DNA of 64,000 nt, from NCBI GenBank assembly GCA_037157565.1, contig JAZHRO010000012.1, forward strand, positions 8,830,501 through 8,894,500, written 5' to 3'. The translations under genes were made by a program, and so were the position numbers. A model generated the notes under the pieces. It worked only from the letters and a program-made list of their open reading frames with translations. It was not told the DNA's origin and did not search any database. This stretch comes from Thalassia testudinum. Lineage: Eukaryota; Streptophyta; Magnoliopsida; Alismatales; Hydrocharitaceae. Positions 19,713 to 33,011 of this stretch are shown here, one piece after another (within the stretch, counting starts at the first letter, position 1; each line of letters starts with the position of its first letter).

Positions 19713-22195
19713 TTGCATAATCATTCTAAGAGAAAGACAAGAAAACAGAGTTAAAACTGTAATTTTACCATCATATCTTGAATGCAGAATAACCATGTGT
19801 TTTCTCAGGGGTTAATTAAGGGTCAAATGATCTTAAAAGACTAACAAGTGGGTTAGAACTGACAGAAAGGGTTTTCACGTGTTTTGAGAATTAAATGACT
19901 TCTAAAATCCTAAAAACAGACTCGCTTAATTAACTGAGGTTCTGGTTAAGATAAAATTCACCTAAACCCTCTAAAATTCATAGAAAAATATTCTCTAGAG
20001 TTTGGTACCTTCAATTTGACCATCAAAATGCATCTTGACCCAAAATAGAGTCTTAGACTGCCATTTGTCCTAATTTGGGTTTCTGCGTAAATTACCTAGT
20101 TAAACGAGGTCAAAACCTAAATCTAACTTCACCATTGGATTCCTGGTCCAGTCAGACTCTTTCTATCTCATTCAGACCTTTAACTTTTGAATTCTCTTAC
20201 AAATAGCCCCTCAACTTCTTTGTCTTCTTAACAAGCAGGTCCTCGCGCCATTTTTGGAAGGTTAAACCTTCACCATCGAGTTTCGAGCGAGGATTTCTCG
20301 CTCGATTCTCAATTAATCTTTCCCAAAATTGATACATGGATTCCTTCGGAAGTTGCCTTCCATTTGAGCCATCCCTTGGGCTCTAAGTCTTTCCCAAAAG
20401 GCCATGCGAACCTTTCAAAGGTTCGGGTATCCTATTTCGTGAAAACCTTCCGAGCTTGGAAGCTTCTTTCCAAACTTGGAAGGGCTTCCTATGGCCTATA
20501 AAAGAACCCCTAATGCACGGCCAAGCTCTTCAGCAAGTTTTTGGGAGCCAAATCACCCTAATCTACCCTCTCCAGCCACTAAATAACTCTGCTTCGGCAA
20601 CATCCTTGGATCCCCCTCCTCCTGCCATCCAACCATCAAATTAGATGGCTTAAGTTCTTCCTCTCTTTATCACAACCCTCCCCAGCCATAGGGAGGGCAT
20701 TCCTCCGTCTGATTCATCGTCGCCGCCTTGTCACTTCTACCTCCTTCTTCAGAGTTAGTCGATCAAAATTGGTTGCCTCCGCCTCTCTCCAACCTCTCTA
20801 AGTCCCTCTCTTGCTCTCTCTCTCATTCTATTTCACTTTCCTACTCTCGTCACACACGCACGACCACCGCTTCTCCCTCAATGCCATCATCTTCTTTGCC
20901 TCCGACGACACCTACACACTGCCACACTGCTCGAATCCTGCCGTTGCCATTTCCATCAGCATCGCCACGACTCACCCTCCAAAAACCCTAAAGAAACTTA
21001 GGGTTTAACACCCTCTACCTTCCCGTCGAACACACCCACTGTCCACCCTCACCCACCTCACCGTCAGCTCTCCACACACGTCTACACGCCCTCGAACCAC
21101 CGCCGTTGAACTCGCCTCATCATGCCGAAGCTCTTGAATGTACTGACTAGGGTACTTAGCTCGTGTTCATCTTGTTTAGGTCTCGAGCCATAGTGCAATT
21201 AACGGAGCTTCACGAACACATTGACAAAGGTGTTCTTGCATCTTCCGCTCCAGGTGCTATGTCCAGGTCGTGTGAAACACCTCCAAGAAGGATCCCAGGG
21301 TGACAATTGAAGGCATCGTCCTCCACAATTGCACCAATTTGAGGCATCATCACTGCAACAGCGTGTGCGAAGAAGGGTAGGACTTTAGTCCCACCACATT
21401 TGCTGACAAAGCAGCACAGGCGCATAAGAAGAATTTCTACTATAGCCTCATTGCCTCAGTAGCACGGGGTGAGGTCCCCTCGCACGTGCCCACGCATGCC
21501 CTCTCCCGCACTCGCGCCCCGCAGGTCTGGGCTTGATCCGATTACCCGGATACCCAGGTCTGGTCTGGTTTGCTGGTTCTGAGAGAGAAAAGAGAAAAAG
21601 GAGAGGAGAGGGGGGGTTTGCTCTGCTGCCCTCCTCTTGACTCTTGTGAGATCTGAAGAGGCTTTTGCCTCTACTGGAATGCTAAGTCTTGTGCTATGCC
21701 TTCTCTGAAGCTAGAGGAAGAAGAAGAGGAGAGCGAAGCCTCTCCCTGAGGCTTGAAGAACTTGAAGAAGAAGAGGCCTTTGCCTCTGTTAAGCCGTCTA
21801 AGCCTAAATCTGTCGTCTGATATCTGATACCTTGGTTCTGTTGGTTAAATTAAGTTGTGCTTGGCTTATCTGATCTGTTACTTTGAGTAGCTTACTAAAC
21901 ATTGTAGGGTAATTTGGTGATTCAAATCACCATTTTACCCTCTCTTCTTTTTGCATTATTGACATTGGATTTCATTTATATATCTTTATTGATTGCAAAT
22001 TCTTACATCTTTGATTGCAATCTTGAGAATTTTTAAATTGCCATATTGCTCCTTGTGTTCGACCTCGGATTTCATTCGAGTAATAAATTTTATATGTTTT
22101 CGCACTAATTCGAGCTATACTACAATGCGACGAATTTAAAACATGTTTCAGAGTGACGAACAAGGTCTTAATGACCTTGTTCCTTGCATACACCA
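19713..22195 (+). mobile_element. Solo LTR related to the element D LTR
   Basis: Collinear with the D LTR over most of its length: CCCTCTAAAATTCATAGAAAAATA and TTGACCATC/TTGGCCTTA blocks near the start, a pyrimidine-rich middle, the TTAGTCCCACC...CATAAGAA...AGCACGGGGTGAGGTCCC block (21,385-21,479), an AAGAAG-rich stretch and the U5 string TTGCTCCTTGTGTTCGACC. It is 2.48 kb against 2.70 kb for D. No primer site follows and no internal region is attached, so it is probably a solo LTR left by recombination. The start (TTGC rather than TG) is doubtful and the first 100 bp of D are not recognisable here. It interrupts LINE H in its RT domain. Confidence 0.65.
21388..21480 (+). promoter_or_regulatory. 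snRNA-type promoter-like block in the solo LTR
   Basis: GTCCCACCACA at 21,388-21,398, then 24 bp, then CATAAGAA at 21,423-21,430, and AGCACGGGGTGAGGTCCC from 21,461. The spacings equal those in both D LTRs although the sequence between has diverged. Confidence 0.45.
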
Positions 22196-22200
22196 ACTCA
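22196..22200. repeat. Candidate right target duplication of the solo LTR (ACTCA)
   Basis: Second ACTCA copy; see 19,708-19,712. Confidence 0.45.
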
Positions 22201-22988
22201 AAGGGTTGGTGTAGTCAAGCAGAACAAGGCTAATGCCTTGTTAATCAGAGTGGTCCTTTAGATCAGATGACAGGATTTTTCGTTTAAGTTTGTGTTATTA
22301 AAAATTCATCGAGAGACCAACTGCAAGGAATTCCCGCCACTCAAGCTAACCCGACCAGTTTGGTTACGAGGGGACTACGAGGAAGGTTCTTCTTTCGACT
22401 TTCACCTCCGATTTTGTTACCCCGCAGCCACGATCGTTTGACACTACCCCGCAGGCTTAGACACTAGGTTTTGCAAGTGAGGTTGGAACTACCCAGTAGT
22501 TTCAAGCCAAATGCAGGTTATTTGATATATTTCTATGAATTTTAACTTGTTTCTTCAATTTAGTAGATGGTAGGTGGTCCACAAGGTGACACGCCTCACC
22601 GACTAATTCTTGGGCTCATCGGAGTCCACGTTAGTCTATATAGTCCTACTGGCTCATTCAGTTCTAAGTTTTTTTTTTAAATTGAAGACCATAATTCAAA
22701 TGTATACTCTAAAGTAAGATGGAATCCAAATGATTTGAAACTTTGTAAGAATATTCCTTTTCCAATAATCTTTTCATAAAGCATTTTTCCAAAATTTTTA
22801 CTATTTCCAACAATTAGTTATGAATTTTTAACAATCCAGGGGTCAAATCTAGGATTTAGACCCTGTGTTGGTTTTTTTGTTGGAAACAATATCAAATATT
22901 CTCCAAAAATTTTGTAAAAATATGATATTGAAAGATAATTTGATTATCTTTCAAACCCCACAAATTGTTGGTAAATTAGATTTATATA
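22201..22988 (-). mobile_element. Element C leader, outer part
   Basis: A block at 22,372-22,468 (GGGGACTACGAGGAAGGTTC..., GCAGCCACGATCGTTTGAC, CTTAGACA) matches the conserved leader block of elements A and B, fixing the orientation as minus. No gag survives to its left: the solo LTR begins near the point where gag would start. The sequence continues after element B at 34,698. Confidence 0.6.
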
Positions 22989-22993
22989 TTGGT
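22989..22993. repeat. Left target-site duplication of element B (TTGGT)
   Basis: Perfect match to 34,693-34,697. Confidence 0.9.
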
Positions 22994-24718
22994 TGTTGAA
23001 ACGACGAGTTACTACACTAATGTATTTGATTTTCGAAAACCTGTCGTCGTAGTTTGAAAGTAAAGAACTCGTGTTCAACAAATAAAATTTGAACCAGAAT
23101 AGAAATTCCGGGTCGAACTAAGGGAGGCTACGTCGATCTATATTTGCAATTATATATATATATATATATATATATTGAGTTTTTGTTGAAAAGCGAGACG
23201 ACGTAATTACAATGAAGCAATATTAACACTCAGAGTAAATGAGAGAGAGAAAACATGCATTCAATATTTCAAAATGTTTATACAATAAAACTAGAGAAGA
23301 ATTACACTAGAAAGGGGAAAATTCTACTCTAGAAAGCTGTAAAGAAGAATGGGAAAGAGAAGTTATCCTCCTCGACGATCGCTTGGAGGACGAGCCGGAC
23401 AAGACGCCGCTTGGAAGGAGGACGGAGCGGGAAGAAGGAGGTCGAGGCAGGAGGAAGGAGAACAGGGCAGTACATCATCGTCATCGTTGCGGGATTCACT
23501 TCCGAAATGAGGGCAAAAATTTGACTTTATCTTTCGAGGAGCATCCCTAGTGTGCGACAAGCTTCTCTTGAGCTTTGGAGAGGGAGAGAAGAGAAGGAAG
23601 GGATGCCAATTTCATATGGAGGGGGTCTCCTTTTATAGTTGCAAGGAGTGAGGGCAATTTGGTCTTTACAATTTCAAAATATTAAATAAGGGGTCTTTAG
23701 TGGCGGAATTAAGCGTCACTAAAGCCCCAGTCATGGGTGACGTGCACTGCCCGCTCACCTCCCGCGCCACCCACGTTCATCAAGTCTCAGCCGTTCGATC
23801 GTGAGATCAAACAGCTAGGATTTGATAACTGCCGCTCCTCAATGCGCGCTTAGCACGTGCGATCCGGTGTTACACGTCGGTGTGCATTGGCGCATTATCT
23901 GGATTGGGCGCTTGCGACTGCTGGATCACCATTGGGCGGTCAATCGCGCCCGCACCTCCACGCCTCAGAGCCTCTCGCGACGAATCGAACGTGCACCTCC
24001 AGATCTTGTGAGCGTGTTCGACCAACGCGCTACGTGCGTGGATTGGCAGGCGGGCTGACTTATGCGTGCGCGATCAGGACTGTTGGATTGAAATCCAATG
24101 GTCGAGGCAACTCTTTAGTTGATGCTTCAGAGAATAGGCGCACCGGTTGAGATGCACTCTCAGCCGTTGGATCTTGATCCAACAGCGAAGATGCGTGGAC
24201 ACTAGTGGATTCAGAAGTTGAGGGTGGTTGGTTGGGCGACTGAGATGGTGCCACGTGGTGCCATCTTGGCCGTCCATCTTCTGGATGATGTAGATGGTGC
24301 CACGGGTGTCTGATTGAGTCGATTTTCGAGCCGTTAGCCTGCGATCATCGATCCGAATCCATCTTTGTGGTTGGATTTATCATCTAAAGTACGGATTCAC
24401 ACCATCTTGGCCCTTGATCTTCTAGGGTTCCTCGATCTCTATCTAATGCTACAGATGTCTGATTAGGGCAATCTTGGAGTCGTTGAACTCCAATTGTCGC
24501 CCTGATCAAATCTGTACGGTTGGATCTTCGATCCAAGGTCCCGATAAAAATTTGCCCTGTCCCTGAACATAAAAGGAGACAATTAACCTCCATTTTATTC
24601 AAACTAATCTAAATTCAAGATGATGCATGCTATGTAATATTTATAGTATATAATGCAATTCTATGCTTAAGAACAAGCATAAATAGACATCTTATGTAAT
24701 GTAAACATGTTTACATCA
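22994..24718 (-). repeat. Element B 3' LTR
   Basis: 1,725 bp, TG...CA. Contains a (TA)n run at about 23,153-23,174, TATA at 23,629-23,638, hairpin at 23,695-23,724, GTTGGAT inverted repeats at 24,083-24,098 and 24,163-24,186, and a G-box at 24,251-24,258. It is 44 bp longer than the 5' LTR, which has lost the G-box segment. Confidence 0.92.
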
Positions 24719-26127
24719 CACCCCCATGTCTATCTTTTACTAGTCCCTAGTAAAAACTATATGCTATTTATAAAAGAATTAAGTTGGATTATTTGGGCAT
24801 GAGTTATTTTCAATCATTAAGAAAATGTTTACTTAGGATCTGAACTTTCAAAGACACAACAGTACCCGGGTATCTGCCAAAATGCAGACCGCCTTAAGCC
24901 TTCACCTTATTCAAAGAAAAATTTCTTTTTCTCTTTTCTTCTTTTCTTTTTTTTTTTTTGGATTTTCGAGTTTTAGGGTTTAGGGTGGCTTTCTACGACC
25001 ATTCAACTCACCCAAGATTTGATGAGAACCCTAAGTTTTAAGCATTTTATTGTGAATGTGATAGACTCATTGATCGGCAGTTAAAACGAACTTCGGGTTT
25101 CTATGCCTCTAGGTGACCTTAAAAGGAGAATTTTGCCTAAAGGTGTATCTTTACAACCAGTAGCTTTCTCCCTACTTTTATTTTTATGGGGTTAACATAA
25201 GGGTGAATTCAGTATATATCTCCCTGGTTTATTCTACTTCTCTACTTCTTCCTAAGTGTTTTGGGAATTTTCAGTGCATTTATTAAGCTGGATTCTGGAC
25301 AACCGATCGATGAGCTGTTACCACTGACAACTTGCCAGCCATACTCGTGCGGCGAAGTATGGCTTATTTCTTTTGTTTCTTTTCTTTTCTTTTCTCCTTT
25401 TCTTTTTCTTTTCATTTTGACTTTTTTTTTTTTAAGTAGGTGGCTTCCCTGGTCTAAGATTTACCTAAAGGCAGTAAGAATAGAATGATCCAGTGACTGG
25501 GCTCTAGACAACCTACCTGTGGGCTATTACCCACGATAACTTGCTAGCCATATCACCTTAAAAGGTTCATTAGCTACCCAATTTCCGTTAAAATCGTCGA
25601 ACAACGAGTCTGTGAAACGAAAGTGTGTAGATGCTTAAGACTCAAAGTTCCCTCAAATCAAAGGGTGGATTGATAAGTCGTGTACTTATCACCCAAACTT
25701 ATTTACTCAAATTACAATAGAATTAAGATGGTGAGGTCTCAAAAAACAAATCCACATTTTAGTGGATACACTGGTCGATTAAGTCCAAAGACCTGAAGGG
25801 TCTCTGTGTTTAGATCCTAATGTAATATTTCCTAAGATTGAAAAGTCCTAATGTCCAAATATTCCTTCCTAATTAAAATTTTTTTTAATGTATAAATAAG
25901 AAGCAAAATACAATTTACAAAAATTTCACAAAGCTGACAAAAAGATTCAAAAATGAATCCAACCCCCCATGCCTAGCTGATGCAATGTCCACATTGAGAA
26001 AGAGACATGAAAAAAAAGGGTAGAGTATGAAAGATGTCACCTGAATATGAAGCTCGTGTCAGCTTTGTGTCATATGTACAACTGCTGAGTTTAATGCCGT
26101 CAGCTAGGCGAAGTCCAGCCAAGGAAG
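24719..26127 (-). other. Element B polypurine tract and post-pol spacer
   Basis: Starts with the tract GACATGGGGGTG (minus strand, 24,719-24,730) beside the 3' LTR. No env-like gene. Contains two copies of the spacer repeat (about 25,287-25,345 and 25,495-25,553) and the internal second polypurine tract at 25,963-25,973. T-rich low-complexity sequence at 24,920-24,960 and 25,365-25,435. Confidence 0.75.
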
Positions 26128-29100
26128 TCACAGAATGGCTAGAGCAACCGTCTCTGAGACAGGTTCTGGAAGAGTACGATCAATAACAGGCTTCAGACGT
26201 TGACCGTTGACTTTGAATGTGTTACCCATCTTTGGCTCAGAAATCTGAACGGCTCCATTTGGAAAAATCTAGTCAATAATGAATGGGCCATTCCATTTAG
26301 ATCTAAGTTTGCCAGGAAAGAGCTTAAGTCTAGAATCGAATAACCAGACCTTCTGGTTCAGCTCAAAGCTCTTGCGGGAAATCAATTGATCATGTAGAGC
26401 TTTGGTCAGAGCCTTGTAGATCTTGGCATTCTCGTATGCATCATTTCTAAGCTCTTCCAACTCAGATAGTTGGAGTTTCCTGGTCTTCCCAGCTAAATTC
26501 AGATCTAAATTACATTGTTTGATCACTCAGAATGCCCTGTGTTTAATCTCTACAGGTAGATGGCACGCCTTTCCATACACCAAACGAAACGGAGACACAC
26601 CGATGGGCATTTTATACGCCGTACGGTAGGCCCAAAGAGCGTCCTCAAGCTTTTGAGTCTAGTCCTTACGATCAAGCCTAACCATTTTCTGCAGAATGTT
26701 CTTAATCTCCCAACTGGAGATCTTGGCTTGTCCATTCATCTAGGGATGGTAAGGTGTGGAAATTTGTTGATTAACCTCGTATTTGGCCAACAAATTTCAG
26801 AATTAGGCATTAGTAAAATGAGTGCCACTGTCACTGATGATGGCTCTCGGAATCCCGAACCTACTGAAGATATTTTTCTTGACAAAATCGATGACCACCT
26901 TGTGGTCATTGGTTCAGGTGGGAATTGCCTCAATCCATTTGGACACATAATCAATAGCAACAAGAATGTACTGATGTCCAAATGAAGGGAGAAAGGGTCC
27001 CATGAAATCGATACCCAAACATCAAAAATTTCGATAGGAAGAATTGGGTTTAGGGGCATCATATCTCTCTTAGTTATGCTCCCGAGTGCCTGACATCGGG
27101 AACATGACCTTAAGAAATCCTGGGCATCCTTAAATAAAGACAGCCAATAGAAGCCAGATTGCAAAATTTTTGCAGCCGTCTTTTTCCTGGAGAAATGTCC
27201 ACCACACGTAGATGCATGGTAGAACTCGAGTATACTATTGAATTCATTCTCCAGAACACATCAGCGAATAATCTCATCAGAAACGATGCGGTACAGTTCA
27301 GGGTCCTCCCAAAAGTAGTATTTGGCCTCAGATTTGAGTCTATCCTGTTGTTGCTTGGTCCAATCCTAGGGGATTTGACCAACGGCCAAATAGTTAACAA
27401 TGTCAACAAACCATGGGTTTGGACACCTGAAACTGTAAGAATAGCTTCGTCTGGAAAAATGTCAGCAATCGGGATGTCCGGACGAGAAGAATCACCTAGG
27501 AGTCTCGACAAATGATATGCCACCACATTTTGTACCCTGATTTTATCGTTGATTCCAAGATCAAATTCTTGAAGCAGAAGAATCCAACGAATAAGCCAGG
27601 GTTTGGCATCCTTTTTGGCCAAGAGATGCCCCAAGGCCGAGTGGTCGGTATAGATGATAACATGAGACCCTAAGAGATAAGCCCTAAATTTTTCTAAAGC
27701 GACACTACAGCTAGTAATTCCTTTTCAATAACAGTGTAATTCCTCTAGGCCTCATCTAGAGCTTTACTAGCGTAGTAGATGACAAAGGGCTTTCTATCAA
27801 TTTTCTAACCCAAGATAGCCCCGACCGTAAAATCAGAAGCGTCAGTCATGATCTCAAAAGGGGCTATCCAAATTGGTGGTTACAACACTGGTGCACAGGT
27901 GACTGCCATTTTCAAGAAATCAAATGCCTTATGGCATGATTCGTCAAAAACAAACGACGTTTCTTTGGTGAGAAGATTGCTCAAGGGACGAGCAACCTTC
28001 GAGAAATCCTTGATGAATCTTCTATGGAATCCCACATGACCAAGAAATGATCGGATTTGTTTAACAGATGTGGGAGGAGGAAGTTTAGTGAAAGCATCAA
28101 CCTTAGCATTATCCACTTCGATTCCCCGTTCAGAGATTACATGACCCAAGACGATGCCTTCTTGGGTCATGAAATGACTCTTTTCCTAGCTAAGGACCAA
28201 TCGTGTTTTGATACATCGCTTAAGAATCATTTCTAGATTAGCCAAACAAGAGGCAAACAATTCTCCAAAAATAGAAAAATCATCCATGAAGACTTCCATA
28301 AACTCTCCCACCTTGTCAGAGATATGGCTAACATATACCTTTGAAAAGTCGCAGGTGCATTGCATAAACCAAAAGGCATCCTACGGAAAGCAAAGGTTCC
28401 GTAGGGACAGGTGAAAGTAGTTTTTCTCTTGATCCTCGGGATGGATAGGAACTTGGTTGTATCCCAAGTAGCCATCAAGAAAACAGAAGTACTTTTGCCC
28501 GGCTAGTCTTTCCAAGATTTGATCAATAAAAGGCAGGGGAAAATGATCTTTTTTCGTGGCTGTGTTTAGCTTCCTGTAATCAATACAAACCCTCCAAGAG
28601 GAAGCTGAACGAGTTGTGACAGATTCTCCTCTCTCATTAGTCACAATGGTAATCCTGGCTTTCTTATGAACAATCTGTACGGGACTTACCCAGGGACTAT
28701 CAGAGATTGGATAAATGATTCCTGTATCGAGCTACTTAATGATTTCCTTTTTGACCACTTCTTGCATATTTGGATTTAATCTCCTCTACATCTGGCGAGA
28801 AGGGCGGGATCCATCTTCTAAGAATATTCTATGATTGCAGTAAGATGGCTCGATCCCCCTAAGATCATGAATGGTCTAAGCAATTGCCTCCTTGTGTTCC
28901 TTCAAGACCTTGATCAATTTAATCTCTTGCTCCTTTGTTAATTTAGCACTGATAATCACAGGGAGCGTCTTCTAAGGTCCTAAAAATTGATATTCAAATT
29001 CTCAGGCAATGGTTTCAGTTCAAGCTAGGGCAGGTTGATGATTGACGGTAAGGAAGATGCTGAAGACTCAACAAGAGGAAGAGGTTGTGAGTGAACAAAA

Positions 29101-29288
29101 TCAATAACCTCTTCAGAAGATGGCAGCTCTGCCATAGAGGGTTGCTGGTCCAATTCATCATCAAAGGAGGAACTTTCAATTGAAGAAACCATCAAACAAG
29201 TTTCAATGTTTACATTATCCTTCTCAAGTTCCTCAATAAATCCACAATCCTCAAATTTATTAATCGCCTTAAAAATATCCAATTTCAT
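26128..29288 (-). pseudogene. Element B RT, RNase H and integrase (broken)
   Basis: Same domains as element A in several frames: WRVCIDYRKLN and MPFGLCNAPATFQR (RT), VGFHRRFI (connection), TVGAILG then TAG at 27,805-27,807 (RNase H), C-R-C zinc ligands, TGA at 26,914-26,916 in integrase, and the basic [19 protein letters not shown]-terminal part. Several frameshifts lie between 26,270 and 28,650. Where A has TGA near 11,400-11,445, B keeps CGA (Arg) but has a TAG for Trp just after. The stop at the end of EHRAF is TGA here and TAG in A. The protein is clearly dead. Confidence 0.85.
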
Positions 29289-31774
29289 TCATTGATCCCC
29301 AAAGGCGATTTCCATGCTACTGCTTTCACAATTAATGTTGGCCTTAGCGGTAGCTAGGAACAGATGCCCTAGAATGATGGGCGTGTTCCTTAGATTTTCT
29401 GGTACATCCATGTCAAGGACCAGGAAATCTACAGGAAGATAGAAATCCTTGACCTTAACTATAACATCTTCAATAATGCCTCGCGGATTTGTGACCGAAT
29501 GGTCTGCTAATTGTAGCATTACTGAAGTTGGCCGAAGTTCACCTAATCCAAACTTCTCATAAAGAGAAGTCTGAATTAGGTTGATGGATGCACCCATATC
29601 CAAAAGTGCTCTATCAAACATGTAATCTCCGATGACACAAGAAATCAACGGAGCACTTGGATCTCTCTTTTTTTGAGGCAGGTGGTGCAGGATAACAAAA
29701 CTAGCCTGCTTGGAGAGTACCACCTTCCTCGTAATAGATTCTCTTGACTTACGCTTTTGTGTACATAAATCCTTTAAAAATCTCGCGTAAGCCGATATAT
29801 GCTTGATAGCATCGAGGAGCGGGATATTGATCTCAACATTCTTAAAAATATTCAGAAGCTCCTCATTGCTATCAACAGACTTCTTCTTTGATTTGATCAA
29901 GGCTTCAGGAAAAGGAACATGAGTCAGATCTTTGGAATCAAGTTCCTGAACCTTGATTTCTTCTCCAAAATTCTCCTGTCTCTCCTCAGGTTCTTCAAGA
30001 TTCGATAGATCAGAATAGTGTGGTTGTAGATCCTGAGCCTACTTACCAGTCCTCAAGGTGACAGAATTTGCAGATGCATAAGAGTTTGGGTCTTGGGGAG
30101 GGTTAGGAAAGATTGGAGGCGCTTGATTAGCCAAGAATTGTTGATTTGTAGAAGAAGAAGAAGAGGAGGAGGAGGGAGCCTGCTCAACCACCTGAGCATG
30201 TGCATGTGGGTCCCTCTGATTTCCGTACCCATTGGCTTGGTTGCCCGGATTCAAAATATTTCGCGGGTTGGGTACGGGTTGGGATGGTAGAGATCCGGGT
30301 TGACGAGAGTTAGCAATGAGCCCGGTCTGCAAGTTGTCCAGTGAGGTTTTCATTTGCTGCATGAGCTGGACCATGGATCCTTGCATCTCTACCATTTGTT
30401 GGTTCAAATCAACCTACCCTACAGGTTGACGGGCATTCCAAGCTAGCTGATTGACCTGATTTGGGGGAAACTGAGTATACACATGACCCTGACCCATTGG
30501 TCATTGTGGAGCATAGTTGCTGGGTTTGAATTGGGTCTGTTGGCCCAGGTTTTTCCAAGAGAAGTTAGGGTGGTTTCTCCAACTCGGATTATATGCATTA
30601 GAGTAGGGGTTGGATCTAACATTCTCCTGTACAGCATAGACACCCTCATAGGGTGAGGTTGGAGAGTAAGAAAGGGAAGGATCAGAAAAACTGGGATCCA
30701 AGGCCCCAGTTTGGAACCTGTGGGGTTTCGAAAAATGTTGACTCACAGGTTTAGCCTCATCGAGTTGATTCACGAACTCCCATCCATAAGGAGCTCGTGA
30801 AGAATGGAATCCTAAATTTTGGGATTGAGTGGACCAAGAGTTCTTTATAGAATTTCCAGCCATCCACTCTTCCATTCTCTTAGCAACCAAGTCCACCTTG
30901 TTTAGTTTGTTATAAATCAATTCCATATCAAATGAATAAGAGTATGGACTTCATTGACATTTGATCTAGGCTGCTGGGACCGGTTAAATGTATCCATGGA
31001 GGCATGATTGATTGAATTCTTGCTCATTTCCTCAAATAAATCGTGTGCACTATTTGTGTCTTTATTGAGGAAATTGCCTCTACAAGAAGCATCCACATGA
31101 TTTCTGAGTTGCTCAGTCAACCAATGATAGAAGATCTGCACGAGTTGCCATTTTGGCACCTCGTGGTGTGGACACCTCCGCAATAGGTCCTGGAATCGCT
31201 AGCAAGCCACATAAAACTGCTCTCCCGGCCGCTAGGTAAAGGTAGTGATTGCCCATCTCAAGGCATTGGTACATCCGACTGGGAAGAATTTTTTCAGAAA
31301 GGCGGATTTCAACTCATTCCAAGTTTCAATTAGTCTTCCTATTATCCTGCGCGGCCTTATCCCTAAGAGAGTGGGGGAAGAGCCTCATGATCATTTGCTC
31401 CTCGTTCACATTTCGTGCCTTGGTGGTTTGGACCAAAGTGGTCAAGTCTTCCAAGTGCTGAAACGAATCTTCGGGGCCAAGCCCATGATAATGTTTGATC
31501 AGACTTAACACCTAGGGCTTGATTTCTACGTCGCCAGCTAGAATCTGGATGCTGGGACGTTCCTCGTAATTTAAAGGGTCATAAAAATCCTTCAAGGGCT
31601 GAACGCCCTGCATTTTCTAGAACCATTCCTGCATTCTCTACATTTGTTCCAGCTGCCTTCGGCATTCTCCTGTTGGTCCGCCATGGGATCAATTTGACCA
31701 AAATCCAATTTGCGCCTCCTTGAATACTCTAGTGGTCCTGCCAATTGGGGATTCAATGACCGTCTTCCCAGCAT
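29289..31774 (-). pseudogene. Element B gag-protease (broken)
   Basis: Fragments begin MLGRRSLNPQ at 31,774 and follow the gag of A: HYHGLGPEDSFQHLE, LRDKAAQ, CPHHEVPKWQLVQIFYHWL, the N/Q/P-rich tail and the protease motif DMGASINLIQTS (DLGAS in A and D). A short deletion near 31,330 and other shifts separate the pieces; 29,289-29,900 is the longest open part. Met for Leu beside the catalytic Asp is a further sign of decay. It retains CAG at two codons where A has TAG. Confidence 0.87.
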
Positions 31775-32990
31775 AAACTAGAAGGTTGAGAGAACTGGGG
31801 ATAGGGACCCTGCAGCACAACAAAACAAAGCTGTCCTTAAGTGGGGCAGCCTAAGGATCTACAGACTCCCAAAACCCACCTTAAGATTGTAAATGATTTA
31901 CTCTACTTGCATCTGCTCAATCCAACCAGTTAGAAGGAAGGGCTGGGGAGAAGGTTCTTCCTTCGGCTTTCACCTTCGTTTCCTAGTGTACTCCCCAGCC
32001 ACGATCATTTGACGCTACTCCCCTAGCTAGACATCAGATTAATCAGTACAAGTAGGTTAATCAAAGATAATCTCAGACTAAGCCCTGAAGAGTGAACCAA
32101 TCCTTAATGCCAACGTCTACTCAATTTTATTAAGGCCTGGGATTGTGGTGCTTATGGAATGTGATGAGCCCTTAAAATGGGTTGTGCCCTTAATGATTGA
32201 TTGAGAGTTGTGTAAGTGCATGCACAACGAGGGTTTTCAAGCAAGATTATTTGTGATGTGTGGATTTTAATGTTCAAATCTTGCTTAAGTAGCTTTTAGG
32301 GTTTAAATTTAGGTTGATTGCAATCAAGTTTTGAGGCAAACCAAGTTTTCAAATACAGGTGAAGATTGCTTTCCTTTAAAACCAGAAATAAAGTGGAGTG
32401 CCTGAAATAGACCTAGACTGAAAACCCTAGGGAGGAGCTACTTGATGAGTTGATTTTAAGTACAGTGGTGCGACCTAACTAACTCAAACAACTGGCCACA
32501 AATGCACCACTAAGTTAGGCACACAGAGATGATTAACCTATAATGATTTCTACTCTTTTATGTGTTGCTTTGTGTGTATCGGTTCCACAGATTAGAACCC
32601 GGTTGAGTAGAAACAAATCAATTAGGTTAAGTGCCTTGAATGTAGGTGTACGTTATGTGTCTGTTGAAAATTTCCCACAAGATTGACTTTTTGTTTTCTT
32701 TTTATAAATGAGGGTGGAATGAATGTGAGTGAGAATCCAAACAACCAAACTATTTCTAGGATTTATGCAAACACCTAGGTTAATTGGAATTTGGATTTAA
32801 TGTGACAAATAAAATCTATGGAGGGGGGACGAATGGGGAGCACTTACAGTTGTCTTCAACTGTACTTTACTCCGGTCTACCGCTTGATGATTCCTTGATG
32901 GAGGTCTCCGTAAAACAATAGACACAAGAGAAAGCAAGTTAGAAGATAATAAAGTGCGTGGAATGCAAAAAGAAAATCGAAAATCATTGC
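31775..32990 (-). other. Element B leader
   Basis: Non-coding, collinear with the leader of element A, including the conserved block at about 31,930-32,040. Confidence 0.75.
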
Positions 32991-33008
32991 CTCCAGGCAA
33001 TGGCGCCA
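32991..33008 (-). promoter_or_regulatory. Decayed tRNA-Asp primer-binding site, element B
   Basis: Plus strand CTCCAGGCAATGGCGCCA against TCCCCGGCAACGGCGCCA: the eight-base tRNA end is intact and a few inner bases differ. Three bases from the 5' LTR, as in A. Confidence 0.8.
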
Positions 33009-33011
33009 AAA

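Noticed and set aside
22201..22372. LINE H continuing to the right of the solo LTR (a CLTTPT-like string on the minus strand)
   Set aside because: The match is short, needs a frameshift, and the adjacent sequence is better explained as the leader of element C.
23857..24277. Overlapping open frames in the B LTR
   Set aside because: Overlap on both strands of U3 promoter sequence, not preserved in the partner LTR.
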